Of a stretch of DNA of 64,000 nucleotides, positions 60,530 to 64,000 are shown in pieces. The DNA is from Nostoc sp. TH1S01 (lineage in GTDB: Bacteria > Cyanobacteriota > Cyanobacteriia > Cyanobacteriales > Nostocaceae): NCBI GenBank assembly GCA_018993265.1, contig JAGKSW010000152.1:16034-80033 (forward strand), read 5' to 3'. The position numbers and the translations under genes are program-made. The notes under the pieces were generated by a model. It worked only from the letters and a program-made list of their open reading frames with translations, had not been told where the DNA came from and did not search any database. Every line of letters begins with the position of its first letter. Position 1 is the stretch's first letter.

Positions 60530-61888
60530 TTAACGAGTTACAGGTATCTTAGGAGCGTGTAGTACCCCAGATTTAATATTTACAGTAATGTTGTCTCCTT
60601 TGCGTTGAATATCAGTAATTGCAATCCCTGAATCAGAACCATCATAGGCTTTACTGCTGGGTGTAGTGTTTGCCGTAAAAGAACTGTTCATACCACAAGG
60701 GAATGGATCGTTAGCATCTCCACGGTTCGCACCTTTATTCAGGTCTAGCTTGCCATCACACTGTTCAATATCAACTAGGTAGTGAGTATCGTTGGTATTA
60801 CCAGTTTTGTTTTCATCTATATGCTCAATGATTAAACCTTCACCTAGTAAGTAGCCATCAAACCCTTTTTTCTGACGATTTGAAAGTAGGAAATATTCCT
60901 TACTGTTAATCTCTTTGATTGGCAGTTTGTAGATTTGTCCATCATTAGTAGCATAGGGTTTAATAGTGACATTTTGTTGGCTATTGAAGATTGTTACGGG
61001 TTTTACCCATCCGAGTTTAACTTTACAATAAGCAGTTGGGTGGGCTGGTGTTTGTCCAGCATTATTCCAACTTCCAGCAGCCATCAAATCCCAATCACCA
61101 GTACCAGATGAACTGTAGTCAGTGTCATACAAATCTGGTAATCCAAATACGTGTCCTAATTCATGACAAAATACACCAATTTTTCCGTCTTCAGGTTCAA
61201 TGCTGTAGCTTTGAACCTTTACGCCATCTACAGTTTTTGGTGAAATTTCCCATTTATGCGACCAAATGTGGTTTTTGTTACCAGTAACTTCTGCTCCAGA
61301 ACCCGCATGAACAATGAATAGAGCATCTACAATTCCATCACCATCATTGTCATAGTCAGCGAAATTTACAAACGGGTCTGCCAAATCCACTAAATCTTCC
61401 ACTAGCTTTTGAGAATTTTGTGGATAAAAACCCGTGCCAAAATCATTGTTGGTGTAATAGGAGTATGGTCTTGGAGCGCGATACCAACCATTTGTAGCTC
61501 CTCCCTGACCGCTTACTTCACCAGTTACTGTCAGTTTGTGATAAGAAGCTTCCCAGTAAAAATCTTTCAAACTCACTGTACCGTCGTTGCTGCTAGAAAA
61601 CAGCATATCTGCATAGTGTTGTTGGTTTTGAGTAGCCTGATTGTCTGAGAAGTCTACCAAAAGTACTAAAGCTCTTCTTGTACCAACAACTGGAGCCAGT
61701 TCTCCAGTTGTCGTATGGATGCGTTTGCGTCTACTGCTAATTAAGCTGAAAGTTCGTAAATCAAGAACATCAATTGTTGCTTCTTCAGCTAATGGTTCTC
61801 CAGCCTGCAATAATTCTTTAGTGCGAAGAAATCTAGCTCGTAGCTCTGGTGAAGCGGGAACTAAGTAACAGTTATCTTTTGAAAACAT
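60530..61888 (-). CDS. M6-type metalloprotease (immune inhibitor A-like)
   Basis: The 452-residue protein has a zinc motif HELGH (242-246) in CHELGHVFGLPDLYD, extended by the Asp of the M6/metzincin-type third ligand region. A DYDNDGDG loop (178-185) may bind calcium. VLLVDFSDNQ near 75 is the usual start of the M6 domain. I see no signal peptide, so either the start lies elsewhere, export is non-classical, or the enzyme is internal. About 1 kb of empty DNA lies upstream. Confidence 0.88.
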   Translation of the reverse strand: MFSKDNCYLVPASPELRARFLRTKELLQAGEPLAEEATIDVLDLRTFSLISSRRKRIHTTTGELAPVVGTRRALVLLVDFSDNQATQNQQHYADMLFSSSNDGTVSLKDFYWEASYHKLTVTGEVSGQGGATNGWYRAPRPYSYYTNNDFGTGFYPQNSQKLVEDLVDLADPFVNFADYDNDGDGIVDALFIVHAGSGAEVTGNKNHIWSHKWEISPKTVDGVKVQSYSIEPEDGKIGVFCHELGHVFGLPDLYDTDYSSSGTGDWDLMAAGSWNNAGQTPAHPTAYCKVKLGWVKPVTIFNSQQNVTIKPYATNDGQIYKLPIKEINSKEYFLLSNRQKKGFDGYLLGEGLIIEHIDENKTGNTNDTHYLVDIEQCDGKLDLNKGANRGDANDPFPCGMNSSFTANTTPSSKAYDGSDSGIAITDIQRKGDNITVNIKSGVLHAPKIPVTR

Positions 61889-62877
61889 AAACTTAAATCT
61901 CCTTTATTTTCAAAAACAGTGAAAAGCTAAAACCGTTTAAAACTCACAATTATTCTTGAGAATCTGTGAGATATTCGGGCACTGAATTTTTGACTAAATA
62001 GCAAAAAACTAAAGTCAAGTACCACAGTCTCAAGGATTTCAAAAATTTGCAGAAATGCAGGCTCAATAGGCGGAACTCTCGACTGAATATAGGGATTTTC
62101 TTATCGACCTATAAGCCATCACTGCTGTTAAATTCTTATCAATTATTGGATGTAAGTTAATCTATTGCCATAAATTCCTGATTATTAAAACTAGGAATTA
62201 CATAACAATACTGATTAACTAAAAAAAGACAAATCTGGAATTTATCACTCCTGCAAATTGCATGATTACGGGCTAATTTGCTGACAGTGATGCTGTCTTC
62301 ACGAAACATCTAGAATCAACAGCTTACATTACTACAATTTCGTGCAAAATCAAAAAAAACCTACCATTTGTTAGCAAAAATGCTATAAATATTTTCTCAG
62401 TTATACGCTTAAATAATTATTATCTCCTCCGTCAATAGAAGTATTCATTACTCAAGCAAGTATATAGCTGTTTTCTACACTATTTATTGTAAAACTTGCC
62501 TTTATATAACTTTTCTGAGCGAAACCCGTCTAAATGTCGAGGATTAGTAATGAAAGCTTAATCTAACATTTTTCAGCCATTAATTAATAGCTATTTATTC
62601 TAATTTAATTCAATAAAAACTTATAAATTTATCAATTGCATAGTGGTCATAAGCTCTATCTTAAGGTATAGGAATTTCTAAATAATAATACCTATGATTA
62701 TTTACTTAAATTTTAGATATTAAAGCTTGAATTAATGAAAATAAATAAGTAAGCATTACTTGATTTGTACCATAAAATTATACATACAATTAGCGGTATA
62801 ATGTGCAGCCTAGATATAGTAGTGTGAGCTAAAAAAATACCAAAGAATAATAAGACATAATAAGAAGGATAATCCTT
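61889..62877. other. Long AT-rich intergenic region
   Basis: Nearly 1 kb lies between the divergent protease and cyanophycinase-like genes. Composition is strongly AT-rich. A minus-strand frame at 62713-62958 overlaps the next gene and has no ribosome site, so I reject it. I find no tRNA, palindrome with T-run, or STRR. Promoters for both genes must be here, but I cannot place them. Confidence 0.5.
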
Positions 62878-63939
62878 ATGCTCAAACAATTTAAAGCTGC
62901 TGAAGTTTCCGAAGATATTGATAAAATTGACTATATTTGCGAATGTGGGACAGTTCATAGCAACTCCCCAAAACCAACTTCTGGCATTCTACTAATTGGC
63001 GGTGCAGAAGGGGAAACATCAGGAGAAGATTCAGCTACACGATGGTTTCTCAAACGATTAGATAGAGGAGATTATTTAGTTCTGCGCTCACCAAAGATTG
63101 GCAGACAGGCTGCTTGGATTTGCGATAATTATCGAGATTTTGTCAGTTCATCTGCTGAACTTGCTATCAACAGCCGAGAAGCTGCTAATCATCCAAAAGT
63201 TCTAGAATACATCCGCGATGCTGATGCTCTATTTATAGCGGGTGGAAATCAAAATGATTATGAAGATTATTGGGAAGGCTCAGGTGTAGAAGAAGCAATC
63301 AACTACTTGATTAATCAAAAAAAAGTGCCGATTGCTGGAACCAGTGCTGGTATGGCTATTCTCGGCGACTATTATTATGCACCTGCTCATCAAGGTGTGC
63401 TAAGTTCAGAAATTTTGAATAATCCCTTCCACCACAATACAAAGGATATTTATTACAGCGACTTTATTAAAGTTCCAATTCTCAAAAATGTAATTACAGA
63501 CACACACTTAGACCGGATTAATAAAGAGCATCCTGAACCAAGATACGGAAGAATTTTTGGATTTCTAGCTAGAGTTTTCCATGAAAATAATAATCAAATT
63601 CCAGTTTATGCTATTGGCTTGGAAGAAGGTGCATTTGTTGCCATTGATGAAAAAGGAATCGCTCAAGTATTTGGCAATGGCACAACTAAAGGGCAAGATG
63701 CCTATTTTCTGCAAACTAATGGTGCAGCGCCAGAACAAATCAAACCAGATTTGCCTTTAATTTGGAATAATAATGGACAAGCTGTTAAAGTCTATAAAAT
63801 TTCAGGAACTCCAGAAGGTAGTGGACACTTTGACCTCAACAATTGGTCAATTGCTTCAGGTGGAAGTTGGGAATACTGGTTTACCACTGGAGGAATTTCT
63901 GGTTTCAAGAGAAAACAACTTCAGTCTTTCACTCTCTGA
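62878..63939 (+). CDS. Cyanophycinase-like serine peptidase (S51 family)
   Basis: The 353-residue protein has LLIGGAEGE near 39-45, FIAGGNQNDY (119-128) and the nucleophile elbow AGTSAGMA (153-160; Ser156), the S51/cyanophycinase core. Cyanophycinase cuts the Asp-Arg polymer to dipeptides. Classic CphB has about 270-280 residues; this one has an N-terminal extension of about 35 and a longer C-terminus, so another isopeptide or peptide substrate is possible. AGAAGGA precedes the ATG. Confidence 0.85.
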   Translation: MLKQFKAAEVSEDIDKIDYICECGTVHSNSPKPTSGILLIGGAEGETSGEDSATRWFLKRLDRGDYLVLRSPKIGRQAAWICDNYRDFVSSSAELAINSREAANHPKVLEYIRDADALFIAGGNQNDYEDYWEGSGVEEAINYLINQKKVPIAGTSAGMAILGDYYYAPAHQGVLSSEILNNPFHHNTKDIYYSDFIKVPILKNVITDTHLDRINKEHPEPRYGRIFGFLARVFHENNNQIPVYAIGLEEGAFVAIDEKGIAQVFGNGTTKGQDAYFLQTNGAAPEQIKPDLPLIWNNNGQAVKVYKISGTPEGSGHFDLNNWSIASGGSWEYWFTTGGISGFKRKQLQSFTL

Positions 63940-64000
63940 TAGATATAAAACTAAACTTGTTCAAGCAAAACTATATACTAGACTTGTCCGAAATATTAAC

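Noticed and set aside
62713..62958. Minus-strand 81-codon hydrophobic frame
   Set aside because: It overlaps the start of the cyanophycinase-like gene, is AT-driven, and has no ribosome site.

Overview
This window looks like chromosomal DNA of a filamentous cyanobacterium, most likely of the Nostocales. The reasons are frequent GCGATCGC (HIP1) octamers, many short tandemly repeated repeat (STRR) arrays between genes, and the gene content: crtP-crtB, crtW, a cold-type RNA-binding protein next to rpsU, an flv4-psiE-flv2 style flavodiiron operon and a cyanophycinase-like protein. The taxonomic statement is inference; no rRNA gene is present.

Layout. 1-9.9 kb: end of an Rpn/DUF4351-type gene, nagZ, crtP-crtB (17 bp overlap), tRNA-Ser(GCU), an amino-acid-type ABC binding lipoprotein, a small outer-membrane-type protein, a beta-lactamase-like protein divergent from an NlpC/P60 peptidoglycan peptidase, and a membrane glycosyltransferase. 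9.9-17.6 kb: Uma2, an ICMT-like membrane protein, rbp-rpsU, an MFS transporter, tRNA-Arg(ACG), moaC, DUF2795, and a GAF/degenerate-kinase protein with its receiver partner. 17.5-22.2 kb: a carotenoid module (a carotenoid oxygenase with two extra N-terminal domains, convergent with crtW). It lies between two direct copies of the 3' end of the 2TM gene; the oxygenase gene is also bracketed by two inverted MITE copies.

22.2-44.1 kb: an accessory region rich in STAND/NLR-type proteins. It holds a CHAT-NB-ARC-TPR protein whose repeats end in a REP element, a RAYT transposase with four REP-like palindromes, a small helical protein plus an nSTAND1-WD40 receptor sharing an identical amyloid-type motif, a PIN toxin-antitoxin pair, an HTH-NACHT protein, two CAP-domain secreted proteins, and a DUF29 gene cut by a REP element. 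The housekeeping genes clpB, SUI1, trpB and the ribonuclease D gene lie among them. The WD40 receptor has a single TGG-to-TAG change that cuts off its last repeat.

44.5-50.4 kb: an OmpR-type regulator, then three tandem Cys-free precursor-like peptides with a conserved leader, a GG motif and Gly/Ala-rich tails, followed by a HopA1-family protein, an HTH protein and a parvulin-type PPIase. This is the best candidate here for a poorly described peptide system. 50.4-64 kb: lysS, the flv4-psiE-flv2 operon with long repeats between its genes, an adenosine-specific kinase-like protein, a transaldolase-family protein, a glycosyltransferase, an exported hypothetical protein, an M6-type metalloprotease without a visible signal peptide, and a cyanophycinase-like serine peptidase.

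All functional statements come from reading motifs and overall sequence character; no database search was run.
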